Of a stretch of DNA of 64,000 bases, positions 1-8,466 are shown one piece after another (position 1 is the stretch's first letter; every line of letters begins with the position of its first letter). The position numbers were made by a program, and so were the translations under genes. The notes under the pieces were generated by a model. It saw only the letters and a list, made by a program, of their open reading frames with translations, did not search any database and was not told the DNA's origin. Origin of the DNA: an uncultured Granulosicoccus sp. (GTDB lineage: Bacteria > Pseudomonadota > Gammaproteobacteria > Granulosicoccales > Granulosicoccaceae); NCBI GenBank assembly GCA_947492525.1, contig CANLNQ010000009.1, positions 124,001 to 188,000 on the forward strand, in the 5' to 3' direction.

Positions 1-792
1 AGTGTATCCTGCCTCTGTCAGCAGTGTGAGGCTGTGCTCGAAGGCCGCGGCAACTTCCGGTTGCAGATCATCCATGCCGTAGTTGTCAGGCACCACGAAA
101 CTCGGTTCCAGGTGACGCTCGATGGTCTCCGGGTGATCGCGCATGGTCTGAAAGGCCAGGCGGCAGGCCTCGACGGACCTTGCCATCGGTCCCACGCTGT
201 CCAGACTCTGCGACAAGGGCTTGCAGCCCTGCTGCGGTATCGTCGACTGGCTGGGTTTGAATCCCACGATGCCGTTGAACGCTGCCGGGATTCTCAGGGA
301 ACCGCCGGTGTCGGTTCCGATGGCGATGTCAGCAGCGCCAGCTGCGACCGATACCGCACCACCGGCTGTCGAGCCACCCGCAATGCAGCCGGGATACAGC
401 ACACTTTCCGGCGTGCCATAGTGGGGGTTCAGGCCAAGTCCTGAATACGCCAGTTCCGTCATGTTGGTGTGACCGATGAGTACGGCGCCGGCTTCGGCAA
501 GTCGCCTGATGGCGGCGGCATCGTGCTCGGCCGGCGCATCATCGGCCATGAACCGCGTTCCGGCGTGCGTGACAAAGCCTGCGACATCGAACAGATCCTT
601 CACCGAAACCAGCGCGCCGCTGAGCGGATGGCTGGTGTGGGCGGTCGGTCCGCTGGACTGCTCCAGAGCCAGGGTCTCGAACATCCGGGTGAAGGCGTGC
701 CTCAGTACCGGTTCATCGGCGTTGACGCGAGACAGGACCTCGGCAACGCGCGCTTGTGCACTGTCAAAGGACCACGGGAGTGATGGCGTCAT
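1..792 (-). CDS. Amidase family protein (C-terminus beyond left edge)
   Basis: This is the N-terminal 264 residues of an amidase-signature hydrolase, which cleaves amide bonds with a Ser-cisSer-Lys triad. Visible are the lysine in SVKDLF, the GGSTAGG loop and the nucleophile-bearing GTDTGGSLRIPAAFNG, followed by the usual GFKPS. The second residue of the usual GGSSGG is Thr, but the cis-Ser position is kept. There is no signal peptide, so the enzyme is cytoplasmic. The start is the ATG at 792, with GGAGAA upstream. It is the last gene seen of an operon running from 5230, 15 bp after the LysR gene. That context suggests it acts on a compound imported by the TRAP system, but the substrate cannot be read from the sequence. 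Confidence 0.9.
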   Translation of the reverse strand, partial: MTPSLPWSFDSAQARVAEVLSRVNADEPVLRHAFTRMFETLALEQSSGPTAHTSHPLSGALVSVKDLFDVAGFVTHAGTRFMADDAPAEHDAAAIRRLAEAGAVLIGHTNMTELAYSGLGLNPHYGTPESVLYPGCIAGGSTAGGAVSVAAGAADIAIGTDTGGSLRIPAAFNGIVGFKPSQSTIPQQGCKPLSQSLDSVGPMARSVEACRLAFQTMRDHPETIERHLEPSFVVPDNYGMDDLQPEVAAAFEHSLTLLTEAGYT

Positions 793-807
793 GTGTCGTT
801 CTCCGGT

Positions 808-1677
808 TCAGCTGTTGAGATAGGCCTGCGCAACCGTTCTGGCCTGCTCGGCAGCTTCTCTGCACAGTTCGTTCAAGGGGTCTCCGACAAAGGAGGCCGT
901 GAATTTCAGGGGTTGTAGTTTCCAGCCCGGGTCGAACTCGCGAATACTGCCCTGACGAATCAGCGCATCGCCGAGGCGGCGGGGAAACATGCCGACACCA
1001 ATACCGGACGCTACCATCTCCAGGCCTGCATGGATGGAGTTTGATGGAAAGATCTTGGTGTCATCACCATAGCGGGTGGTCAGTTGACGCTTCAATTCGC
1101 GATACGGACGTGAGTGACGATTATAGGAAACTATCGGGGTGCGGTGTAGATCGGGCGTTGGCCTGTCATTGGCCGTGAACCAGGCCAGTTCGACTGCTGG
1201 CAGATCGATATTGTCGACGGAATATTCGGACACTGGCCCCATCAGCAAGGCAAGATCCAGCGACCGTTCCAGCAGCTGCTGTCGCAGATTCACGGTCAGG
1301 TCTACCGTGATCTCGACATTCAAGTTCGGGTAGCGATCGTACAGGGCGGACAGAAAGGCGGGCAGCCATGTCTGCACGATGGTTTCTGCAACACCGATAC
1401 GCATCAGACTGTTGACGCTTTCCTCGGGCACCACGTGGAATCTGATGCGCTCCACCAGGTCGGCGATCTTCTCTGCATACTCGCGTAACAGCACGCCTTG
1501 CTTGGTCAGCGATACGCCGCGAGAGGTCCGCTCGAACAGCGTGGTTCCCAGCGACTCCTCCAGCGCAGCGATACGCCCGGACACGGCAGGTTGGGTGATG
1601 TTCATTTCCTGGGCGGCCTTGCGTACACCGCCCAGACGGGAAACCCAGAGGAAAGTCCTGAGCTGCTCTAATGTCAC
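808..1677 (-). CDS. LysR-family transcriptional regulator
   Basis: A 289-residue LysR regulator. The N-terminal winged helix-turn-helix (about residues 1-60) has the typical AAQEMNITQPAVSGRIAALE helix. A C-terminal periplasmic-binding-protein-like effector domain follows (about 90-285). Length and start are normal for the family. It lies between the DUF2848 gene (27 bp upstream) and the amidase (15 bp downstream), on the same strand as the TRAP genes, so it appears to be transcribed as part of the operon it probably controls. LysR genes are more often divergent from their target. The effector is unknown; by context it would be the TRAP substrate or its degradation product. Confidence 0.93.
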   Translation of the reverse strand: MTLEQLRTFLWVSRLGGVRKAAQEMNITQPAVSGRIAALEESLGTTLFERTSRGVSLTKQGVLLREYAEKIADLVERIRFHVVPEESVNSLMRIGVAETIVQTWLPAFLSALYDRYPNLNVEITVDLTVNLRQQLLERSLDLALLMGPVSEYSVDNIDLPAVELAWFTANDRPTPDLHRTPIVSYNRHSRPYRELKRQLTTRYGDDTKIFPSNSIHAGLEMVASGIGVGMFPRRLGDALIRQGSIREFDPGWKLQPLKFTASFVGDPLNELCREAAEQARTVAQAYLNS

Positions 1678-1704
1678 GTCACCGCCCGTCGAGGGAGTCT
1701 TTCA

Positions 1705-2358
1705 TCAGTTGATGATGGGTAGGGTGGATACCTGGTAGCTCATCTCGATACGGCGATCGAGAATCGGGTCGTGCAGACTCATGCGGTAAGACGCAGCGGG
1801 GCGCACACCGCCGATGGCACCCAGCGTGCCGCACAGCATGGCAGAGCCGGGCGTCAGCGCGTGCGAGTCCATCAATTCCTTCAGTGGCCGGATGCTGGCC
1901 AGGCTGCCTTGCTGGTAGTTGACCCATTGACCGTTCTCCTGGATATCACAGGACAGGATCAGCTCATCGCTGTGGTCCTTGACCTCGTCATAGCGCCACA
2001 GTTCAGTGGCACAGGGTTTGGCGCAGGCCTGCTTGGAAGCTGCCACGGAATGCGCTTCCAGATCTCTGTCGGTATGGTCTGATGCCAGGCCCAGCCACAA
2101 CTGATCATCCACGTTGACCAGCAGGGGCTCTACTTCACCGGAGCTTGCGTCGCCCAGCACCGTGATATGGCTCTCTTGCGTCAGCAATGCCGGTGAGACC
2201 CGGTAGTAGAGCGGTACCTGTGAAGGGGGCGCAATGCCCAGAGCCTTGAGCTCATCGATGTGATGCTGGACGGCGTCCAGGTTTCTGCCGGTCCAGCCGG
2301 CAACCGTCAGGGCCTGCGCCTGCAGGGTGATTGTCTGCTTGTCGCATGAAAAATTCAC
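1705..2358 (-). CDS. DUF2848 domain-containing protein
   Basis: A 217-residue cytoplasmic protein of the DUF2848 family. I chose the GTG at 2358 as start because it has AGGA about 10 bases upstream and lies 11 bp after the TRAP large permease; the reading frame further upstream only shadows the permease gene. Recognisable family features are the early GWTGRN...HIDELKALG stretch, the PLYYRV motif, the SGEVE segment and a C-terminal SYRMSLHDP motif. The family is of unknown function and, as I recall, resembles the fumarylacetoacetase fold. Its position between transporter, regulator and amidase suggests a hydrolase or lyase step on the imported substrate. Confidence 0.82.
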   Translation of the reverse strand: MNFSCDKQTITLQAQALTVAGWTGRNLDAVQHHIDELKALGIAPPSQVPLYYRVSPALLTQESHITVLGDASSGEVEPLLVNVDDQLWLGLASDHTDRDLEAHSVAASKQACAKPCATELWRYDEVKDHSDELILSCDIQENGQWVNYQQGSLASIRPLKELMDSHALTPGSAMLCGTLGAIGGVRPAASYRMSLHDPILDRRIEMSYQVSTLPIIN

Positions 2359-2369
2359 AGCGAGTGTCC

Positions 2370-3650
2370 TCAAAGGTGAGTCGGTAGATAGAGTGCTATG
2401 GCTGGAAAGATGACCAGCAGAGCGGCCATGACGAGCATGGCGATGGCATAGGGAATGACCCCGATCATGACGTCGCTGAAGCTGCCGGAATCGCGTGCTG
2501 CCTGCACCACGTACAGATTGAGCCCTACCGGCGGGGTGATCAATGCCATCTCGACAAGCATGATCATCAGAATGCCGAACCACAGGGGGTCATAGCCAAG
2601 CTGCACGATGATGGGCACGACAATGGGAATGGTTGCAACCATCAGTGACAGGGTCTCGATGAAGAAGCCCAGCACGATGTACATGAGTATGATCACCAGC
2701 AGGGTTTCCAGCGGACCGAGCCCGAGACCTTGCAGAAAATTCTGCAGGGCGCTGCTGACACCGGCGGCGGTGAGCACGAAGTTCAGCACATAGGCGCCGA
2801 TAACCACCAGCATGATCATGGCGGTGGTGCGAACGGTGCCCCTGAGGCTGTCCAGTATCATGCGAAACGACAAGGCGCGTTGCAGCAGTGCGATCAGAAA
2901 GGCCATGGCAACACCCACGGCTGCCGCTTCCGTGGGAGTCGCCCAACCCGCGTAGATGGAGCCGACGATCGCACCAAACAAGCCAAGCAATGGCACCAGA
3001 TCCTTCAGCCCACTCAGTCGTCGCGACCAGTCTGCCGGAATGCCTGGGCCACCGAGTGTGGGTCGGACACTGCAGATCAGGGCCGTGACCGCCATGAACA
3101 GGAGTGCGAGCAGCAAGCCTGGAATGAGTCCTGCGAGAAACAGTTTGGGGATGGAGGTTTCTGTCAGAAAACCGTAGACAATCAGATTGATGGACGGGGG
3201 AATCATGATGCCCAAGGTTCCGCCTGCCGCGATGGCTCCGGAAAACAGGCGCGGATCGTAGCCGAGCCGTTCTGCCTGTGGCATGGCAACAGAGGCCACC
3301 GTTGCTGCAGTTGCCACCGAAGAGCCCGATGTCGCTGAAAACAGGGTGGCGGTGGCAATATTGGCATGAATCAAACCACCGGGCAGCCACGAGACCCAGG
3401 CATCCAGCGCGGCATAGGTGCGTTTGGCGATGCCACTTCTGACCAGTATTTCACCGAGTAGCACGAAAAACGGAATGGCAATCAGAGTGGCACTGTTGGA
3501 AGAGGACCATACGACCTGACCCAGGCCGCGCATCAAGGGAAACGGGCTGAAGAAGGTGTCGATGCCGAACGCCAGCAGAAAGAGAACGATGCCCACGGGA
3601 ATGGACAGGGCCAGCAGTACAAGCAGCCCGGTGGATGTGAAGAGAATCAT
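2370..3650 (-). CDS. TRAP transporter large permease subunit (DctM type)
   Basis: A 426-residue, very hydrophobic protein with about 12 membrane segments of the DctM/TRAP-T 12-TM family. This is the ion-coupled translocation subunit. Family-typical stretches such as GGTLGIMIPPSINLIVYGF, ATPTEAAAVGV and ITPPVGLNLYVVQ are present. It overlaps the small permease by 4 bp and precedes the DUF2848 gene by 11 bp. Together with the binding protein (start 5230) it forms a complete three-part TRAP importer in the inner membrane. The substrate class (carboxylate or similar) cannot be assigned from the permease. Confidence 0.95.
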   Translation of the reverse strand: MILFTSTGLLVLLALSIPVGIVLFLLAFGIDTFFSPFPLMRGLGQVVWSSSNSATLIAIPFFVLLGEILVRSGIAKRTYAALDAWVSWLPGGLIHANIATATLFSATSGSSVATAATVASVAMPQAERLGYDPRLFSGAIAAGGTLGIMIPPSINLIVYGFLTETSIPKLFLAGLIPGLLLALLFMAVTALICSVRPTLGGPGIPADWSRRLSGLKDLVPLLGLFGAIVGSIYAGWATPTEAAAVGVAMAFLIALLQRALSFRMILDSLRGTVRTTAMIMLVVIGAYVLNFVLTAAGVSSALQNFLQGLGLGPLETLLVIILMYIVLGFFIETLSLMVATIPIVVPIIVQLGYDPLWFGILMIMLVEMALITPPVGLNLYVVQAARDSGSFSDVMIGVIPYAIAMLVMAALLVIFPAIALYLPTHL

Positions 3651-4180
3651 GATTCGTCTCGCAAGCCAGCAACGTCGCCGATTTCAGAAAGCTGACCGCG
3701 CAGTATCAGCGATACCACGCACAGACTGACGAACAGCGCCGACACGGCAAACCAGACCCAACCTGCCATCCAGAGCGATTGTGGAATCCAGAGTGGTGTC
3801 TCCAGGGTTGTATTGGCGGTGGAACCGTTCTGAATGGATTTCGACAGCACTGGCCAGACCCGGTAGGCAATGACAAGTGCTGTTCCTGTCAGAGACAGAA
3901 TGGCCACTAGGTCGAACAGGGCTTGCCCCAGTGTCCTGCATCGGCTGCGCAGCAGATCGATACGCACATGGGCCAGATGCGTCAGTGCGTAACTCATGCC
4001 CCAGCTGGTCGAGATAGCCATCGCATAGCCGGATAGCTCGTCCGTACCGCCCAGGGACATATGGAAGGGGCGGGCTATCACGTCATAAACCGTGACCACG
4101 ACGCTGGTCAGCAGTAGCAGACCAGCTGCTACTGCCATGCCATCGTTGATGCGTCGCAGCGTATCGAGTGCCTTGAGCAT
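3647..4180 (-). CDS. TRAP transporter small permease subunit (DctQ type)
   Basis: A 177-residue membrane protein with four predicted transmembrane segments, the standard size of the DctQ component that pairs with DctM. The segment DELSGYAMAISTSWGMSYAL matches the family pattern around the second membrane helix. Its stop overlaps the start of the large permease by 4 bp, which indicates translational coupling. The binding protein ends 15 bp upstream. Its role is structural support of the TRAP translocator. Confidence 0.92.
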   Translation of the reverse strand: MLKALDTLRRINDGMAVAAGLLLLTSVVVTVYDVIARPFHMSLGGTDELSGYAMAISTSWGMSYALTHLAHVRIDLLRSRCRTLGQALFDLVAILSLTGTALVIAYRVWPVLSKSIQNGSTANTTLETPLWIPQSLWMAGWVWFAVSALFVSLCVVSLILRGQLSEIGDVAGLRDES

Positions 4181-4195
4181 GTCAGTGCCTGAATG

Positions 4196-5230
4196 TCAGG
4201 GCGTTTCGACAGTGATTCCGACAGTCTTGCCAACGCTCTCGTTCCAGCGTTGTGTCCAGTCTTCACCGGCGCGTTCGGCCCAATCAGGCAGCACCGTATT
4301 GACAAGGGCATCGCGTGCGGTCTGCATATCGGCCTCTGTGGCTTCAACCAGAACCATGTCGCGTGTTTCACCGGAGCATTCTCCGTTACCTGTCAGGCAG
4401 GCTATGTCGGTGGTCAAGGCTGTCTGGGCTGATTCCCAGGCGGGTGCTTCCAGTTCGCTGGCAATCTGTTCCTCGATGAGTGTCTGTTCTGCCGAGCTCA
4501 GCGAGTTCCACTTGTCCATGTTCATGGCAGTGACGACCGGATCCCAGCCACCCAGCGGGATGGGTAGGAGATGCGTCGATACTTCCCACCAGCCTGCGCT
4601 GTAGCCTGAACCGGCACCGGTGACGGCGCAATCAACGACACCCCGTTGCAGGGCACCGGGGACTTCACCAAAGCTGACGTTGACCGCTTCTGCGCCCAGT
4701 GCTTCCAGCAATTTCCCGGTCATGCGTCCCGATGCACGAATCTTCTTGCCCTCCAGGTCTGCCAGGCTTGCAATATCAGCATTGCAGAACACCACCTGAG
4801 GAGGATAGGGCGCGATACCCAGCACCTTGGCGTTGAACACATCGGCGTAGATGTCATCTACCATGGGTCTGGCAGCATCGACCATCGCCTTTGCCGACGT
4901 GGCATCGTTGGCGATCATGGGAACGTCCAGGCTCTCCAGGGCGGGGGAGTCGGATACCGCGTAATCGGCGACTGTCATGCCGACATCGAATACGCCGGTT
5001 CCCAGCATGCGGTAGACATCGCTGCCTTGAATGCCCATCTGGTCGTGGGTGGTCAGATTGGCGGTGATCCTGCCTTCACTGGCCGCTGGCAGGGTCTCGT
5101 TCCAGAAGGGTGCCTCGTATTGCTTGTGAAGCGGCAATCCACTCCAGCTTCCAACAACGGACAGTTCCTGATCGGCAATTGCGGCCGTACCAAGCAGCGC
5201 GGAACCGATAATGACGAGTTGTCTCTTCAT
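4196..5230 (-). CDS. TRAP transporter substrate-binding protein (DctP type)
   Basis: A 344-residue periplasmic binding protein. A Sec signal peptide (MKRQLVIIGSALLGTAAIA, about residues 1-19) is followed by the DctP fold. The segment around KIRASGRMTGKLLEALGAEAV contains the conserved arginine region that in this family contacts the substrate carboxylate. It is the first gene of the minus-strand operon containing the small and large permeases, DUF2848, LysR and amidase. A perfect 14-bp palindrome lies about 90 bp upstream of the start and may be the operator. Confidence 0.94.
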   Translation of the reverse strand: MKRQLVIIGSALLGTAAIADQELSVVGSWSGLPLHKQYEAPFWNETLPAASEGRITANLTTHDQMGIQGSDVYRMLGTGVFDVGMTVADYAVSDSPALESLDVPMIANDATSAKAMVDAARPMVDDIYADVFNAKVLGIAPYPPQVVFCNADIASLADLEGKKIRASGRMTGKLLEALGAEAVNVSFGEVPGALQRGVVDCAVTGAGSGYSAGWWEVSTHLLPIPLGGWDPVVTAMNMDKWNSLSSAEQTLIEEQIASELEAPAWESAQTALTTDIACLTGNGECSGETRDMVLVEATEADMQTARDALVNTVLPDWAERAGEDWTQRWNESVGKTVGITVETP

Positions 5231-5318
5231 GCGTTATATCTCCGTTCTGAGTTCGAGGCTGACAGTTCTGGGCAGGCTTCGCGCTTGCAGTCAGCCTGTG
5301 TCTTGCAAGCAACGCTGC

Positions 5319-5332
5319 CCTAGCATGCTAGG
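5319..5332. promoter_or_regulatory. 14-bp perfect palindrome upstream of the TRAP/amidase operon
   Basis: The sequence CCTAGCATGCTAGG is a perfect palindrome about 90 bp before the ATG of the TRAP binding protein and between two minus-strand transcription units. Its size and position fit an operator, possibly for the LysR protein encoded in the operon, although classical LysR sites are T-N11-A. No U-tract follows, so it is not a good terminator. Confidence 0.4.
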
Positions 5333-5387
5333 TCATGGATATAAAGGCAAATCGTATTATTCTGTATCAAGTGATCAGGATTGTTTA

Positions 5388-8300
5388 TCACCGGGTTTGT
5401 CGTGCCCACTTGCGCACATTGAACAGATCGAAGTAGATCGAGATCAGTGACGGGAAGACCAGGGTGACCATCAGCATCGATGCCAGCAGGCCGAAGGCGA
5501 CCGAGACCACCAGGGGCACCATGGTCTGCACCTGCGGGCTGGTCTCGGCAATGATGGGTATCAGCCCGGCGAAGGTTGTTGCGGTGGAGAGAATCACGGG
5601 CTGGAAGCGGGCGCGAACCGCGTCCAGTGATGCGCTGACGTAATCATCGCCCTGCAGATGTGTTTCAAAGAAGGTCAGAAACAGGATGGCGTTGTTGACC
5701 ACGATGCCGGCCAGAGAGGCAAAGCCGATCAGGCTCGGCATCGAGATATTCAGTCCCAGTACCCAGTGCCCCAGAATCGTGCCCACCAGAGCGAAGGGTA
5801 TGGCGAACATGATGACCACGGGCAGGGTGTATGAACGGAACTGGAATGCCAGCACCAGATAGACCCCGATCAGTCCCATCAGCATGAGTTTCATCAGAGA
5901 AGATTGACTCTCGTTTTGCGCCTCGGTGGCACCGCCGATACCGATCTGGATACCGGGAAACTCCTGTTGCATGACCGGGGCAAGCTCATCGATGACTACC
6001 GCCGAGATCAGTGCCGAGGTGGTGACCGAGGTATCGATCTTGCCCTGGATGCGCGCCATGGCCAGACCATTCTTGCGAATGATGGTCGGGTAGCCTGTGG
6101 TCAGCGTCGTGTCAGTCACTTCCGACAATGCCAGTTGCCGGCCATTGCCTGTAGTGACCGGAAAGGACTCGATATCGGTCAGGCTCGACAGTGTGTCCCC
6201 GAGTTGCACACGAACGCTTACATCAGACAAGTCCGTGGTGAAACTGTCGGTTTCGGACCCTTCGAAGGCATTGCGCAACTGATCGGCCAGTGAGCGCGGG
6301 GTCAGGCCCAGGGAATAGCCATAGGGGGTCAGAGCAAAGCGCAGTTCTTCACGCCCGCCATAGAAATCCTGAAAGGCTTCCGTGACATCATTGCGTTCCA
6401 GCAGTCGGTTCAGCAGCGTCTCGGATGCGCTTTCCAGCACTGCGAGGTCGCGACCGCGTAATTCCACATCGAGATCCAGGCCACCGGGTCCCTGCTCGGC
6501 CTGGGAAAAGCTGCTCTGCACCAGGTCGGGAATCGGTCCAGCCGCTTCGCGCCAGGCTTGTAGAAAATCATCGGCCCTGACGTTTCTCAATGAACTTTCC
6601 AGCAGGTCCACCGTGATGGTGGCCGTGTTCGAGCCATTGTCATTGACCTCACTGTTGACCCCGTATTGCACCAGAACACGTTCCACCAAGGGTGCCGCAT
6701 CATGGGTCAATGGCGTCAGTTCGGTATCGACCTTGTCGAGTGCCGCGAGCAGCGTATCCACAGTCTGTACGGTACGATCCCGGTTGATGCCGGACGTCAG
6801 CGAGAGTCGTATCTGCACGGTATCGCTCTCCGAGGCAGGGAAGCCGATGACCTTGATGGCACCCGATGCAATCAGACCGATGCTCAGCATGAACAGGGCG
6901 ATGACAGTACCGACCGTCAGGTAACGCCACTCGGTCAGTTTCGTGGCCAGTGGCAGCAGGGCGCCTTCCTTGAAGCGGTTCAGCAGTCGCTCAGCCGGCC
7001 GAGTCTTGCCGGCTTTACCATCGCTGCGGCTGAGGTGGTGCGGCAGTATCAGAAAGCCCTCTATCAGAGACAGGCTCAACGTGATCAGCAGCACCATCGG
7101 GATGATGCGCAGTATCTGCCCCATGTCGCCACTGAGGAACATCAGTGGCCCGAAGACGCAGGCGGTGGTCAGAAACGAGGAGAAGACACTGGGTAGTACT
7201 TCCAGCGTGCCACGTGTGGCTGCCTCCAGCGCGTTCGTCTTTCTGCGCCACTTGGCGATATTCTCGGCAATGACGATGCTGTCGTCCATGATCAGACCGA
7301 CGGCCATCAGCAGGGCGACCAGACTGATCATGTTGATGGTGATACCCAGCACGCTCATCACGAACAGACTTCCGAGGAAGGACACGGGCAGTGACGCGGA
7401 AATCCAGAGCGCATCGCGCAAGGAGAAGAACAGCCACATGGTGGAGAAGACCAGTACGAGTCCCAGCACGATGTTCTGAAGAATCAGTTCCAGGCGTTCC
7501 TTGACCACATCGGACAGATTGTTGATGACCGTCAACTGAAACGGGTCGGGATAGGCGCTGCGTTCGGCGTCCAGAAGCTGGCTCACTGCATTGAACACGC
7601 GAATACTGTCATCATCGGCGCTCTTGCTGATGGAGATGATGGCCGCCTGTTGACCATCGATGTAGGACTCCACGTTTTCATCAGAGTCAACGATGATTAC
7701 TTCGGCCATGTCGCGCAGTCTGACGATACCGCCCGTACTGTTCTGCAGCACGATGAGGTCTTCCAGCTGCGAAACCGAGCGTCTGGCGTCGGCATAACGC
7801 AGAACGATGCTGCTGTCGTCCAGATCGGCATTACCCAATGGCTGCGAGAAGCTGCGCGCATTGATGGCATCAACCAGACTACTGGCAGACAGGCCGTGGC
7901 TTCGAAGGCTTTCCTCATCGAACACGATGCGGATCTCGCGGTCGCTGATACCTGACACGGTAGCGCTGGCAACGCCATCCAGTCGCAACAGGCGGTCGGC
8001 CAGTTCGTCGCTGTAGGCCACCAGGCCCTGTTTCCCGGCCACACCCGACACGGCCACCAGGGCAACCAGATCGGCACGGGATTGCACCTGCACTGCGGGA
8101 GATTCGGCATCGGCAGGAAAGTCGTTGATGGTGGAGACAGCCGAGAAGATGTCATTGAAGAACAGGATGATGTCGCCACCGTCACTCATTTCAGCCGTGG
8201 CCGATCCCCTGCCATCCACGGACAGGCATTGCAGATCGCTCAGGCCGTCGATGCCGGTGAGTGCATCCTCGATCGGCCGGCAGATCTCTTCATCCACATC

Positions 8301-8465
8301 ACGGGCCGATGCCCCGGGGTAGGCGACCGATACGTTCACGGCGGAGGCCGAGAATTCTGGGAAGGTCTCGCGTTCGATATCCGAGAGGAAGGCTGCGCCC
8401 AGCAGGCACACCAGAAACATCAGCAGGTTGGCGGCCACCGGGTGGCGAACGAAGTAGCGGATCAT
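5388..8465 (-). CDS. RND efflux transporter permease subunit
   Basis: A 1025-residue inner-membrane proton-driven exporter of the HAE/AcrB-type RND family. It has the usual architecture of a TM helix, large periplasmic porter loop, six TMs, second periplasmic loop and five TMs. The TM4 proton-relay pair is present in GLIMDDSIVIAENI. The TM10 position that is Lys in AcrB reads GIVVNNAIL here, so Asn replaces Lys. It starts 1 bp after the adaptor stop and forms a two-gene operon with it. No outer-membrane factor is encoded nearby, so the pump must borrow a TolC-type channel. Substrates are unknown. Confidence 0.94.
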   Translation of the reverse strand: MIRYFVRHPVAANLLMFLVCLLGAAFLSDIERETFPEFSASAVNVSVAYPGASARDVDEEICRPIEDALTGIDGLSDLQCLSVDGRGSATAEMSDGGDIILFFNDIFSAVSTINDFPADAESPAVQVQSRADLVALVAVSGVAGKQGLVAYSDELADRLLRLDGVASATVSGISDREIRIVFDEESLRSHGLSASSLVDAINARSFSQPLGNADLDDSSIVLRYADARRSVSQLEDLIVLQNSTGGIVRLRDMAEVIIVDSDENVESYIDGQQAAIISISKSADDDSIRVFNAVSQLLDAERSAYPDPFQLTVINNLSDVVKERLELILQNIVLGLVLVFSTMWLFFSLRDALWISASLPVSFLGSLFVMSVLGITINMISLVALLMAVGLIMDDSIVIAENIAKWRRKTNALEAATRGTLEVLPSVFSSFLTTACVFGPLMFLSGDMGQILRIIPMVLLITLSLSLIEGFLILPHHLSRSDGKAGKTRPAERLLNRFKEGALLPLATKLTEWRYLTVGTVIALFMLSIGLIASGAIKVIGFPASESDTVQIRLSLTSGINRDRTVQTVDTLLAALDKVDTELTPLTHDAAPLVERVLVQYGVNSEVNDNGSNTATITVDLLESSLRNVRADDFLQAWREAAGPIPDLVQSSFSQAEQGPGGLDLDVELRGRDLAVLESASETLLNRLLERNDVTEAFQDFYGGREELRFALTPYGYSLGLTPRSLADQLRNAFEGSETDSFTTDLSDVSVRVQLGDTLSSLTDIESFPVTTGNGRQLALSEVTDTTLTTGYPTIIRKNGLAMARIQGKIDTSVTTSALISAVVIDELAPVMQQEFPGIQIGIGGATEAQNESQSSLMKLMLMGLIGVYLVLAFQFRSYTLPVVIMFAIPFALVGTILGHWVLGLNISMPSLIGFASLAGIVVNNAILFLTFFETHLQGDDYVSASLDAVRARFQPVILSTATTFAGLIPIIAETSPQVQTMVPLVVSVAFGLLASMLMVTLVFPSLISIYFDLFNVRKWARQTR

Positions 8466-8466
8466 G

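Noticed and set aside
2359-2583. N-terminal extension of the DUF2848 protein to 2583
   Set aside because: The extra 75 codons overlap the end of the TRAP permease and are Arg/His-rich, whereas the GTG at 2358 has a ribosome-binding site and starts at the family N-terminus.
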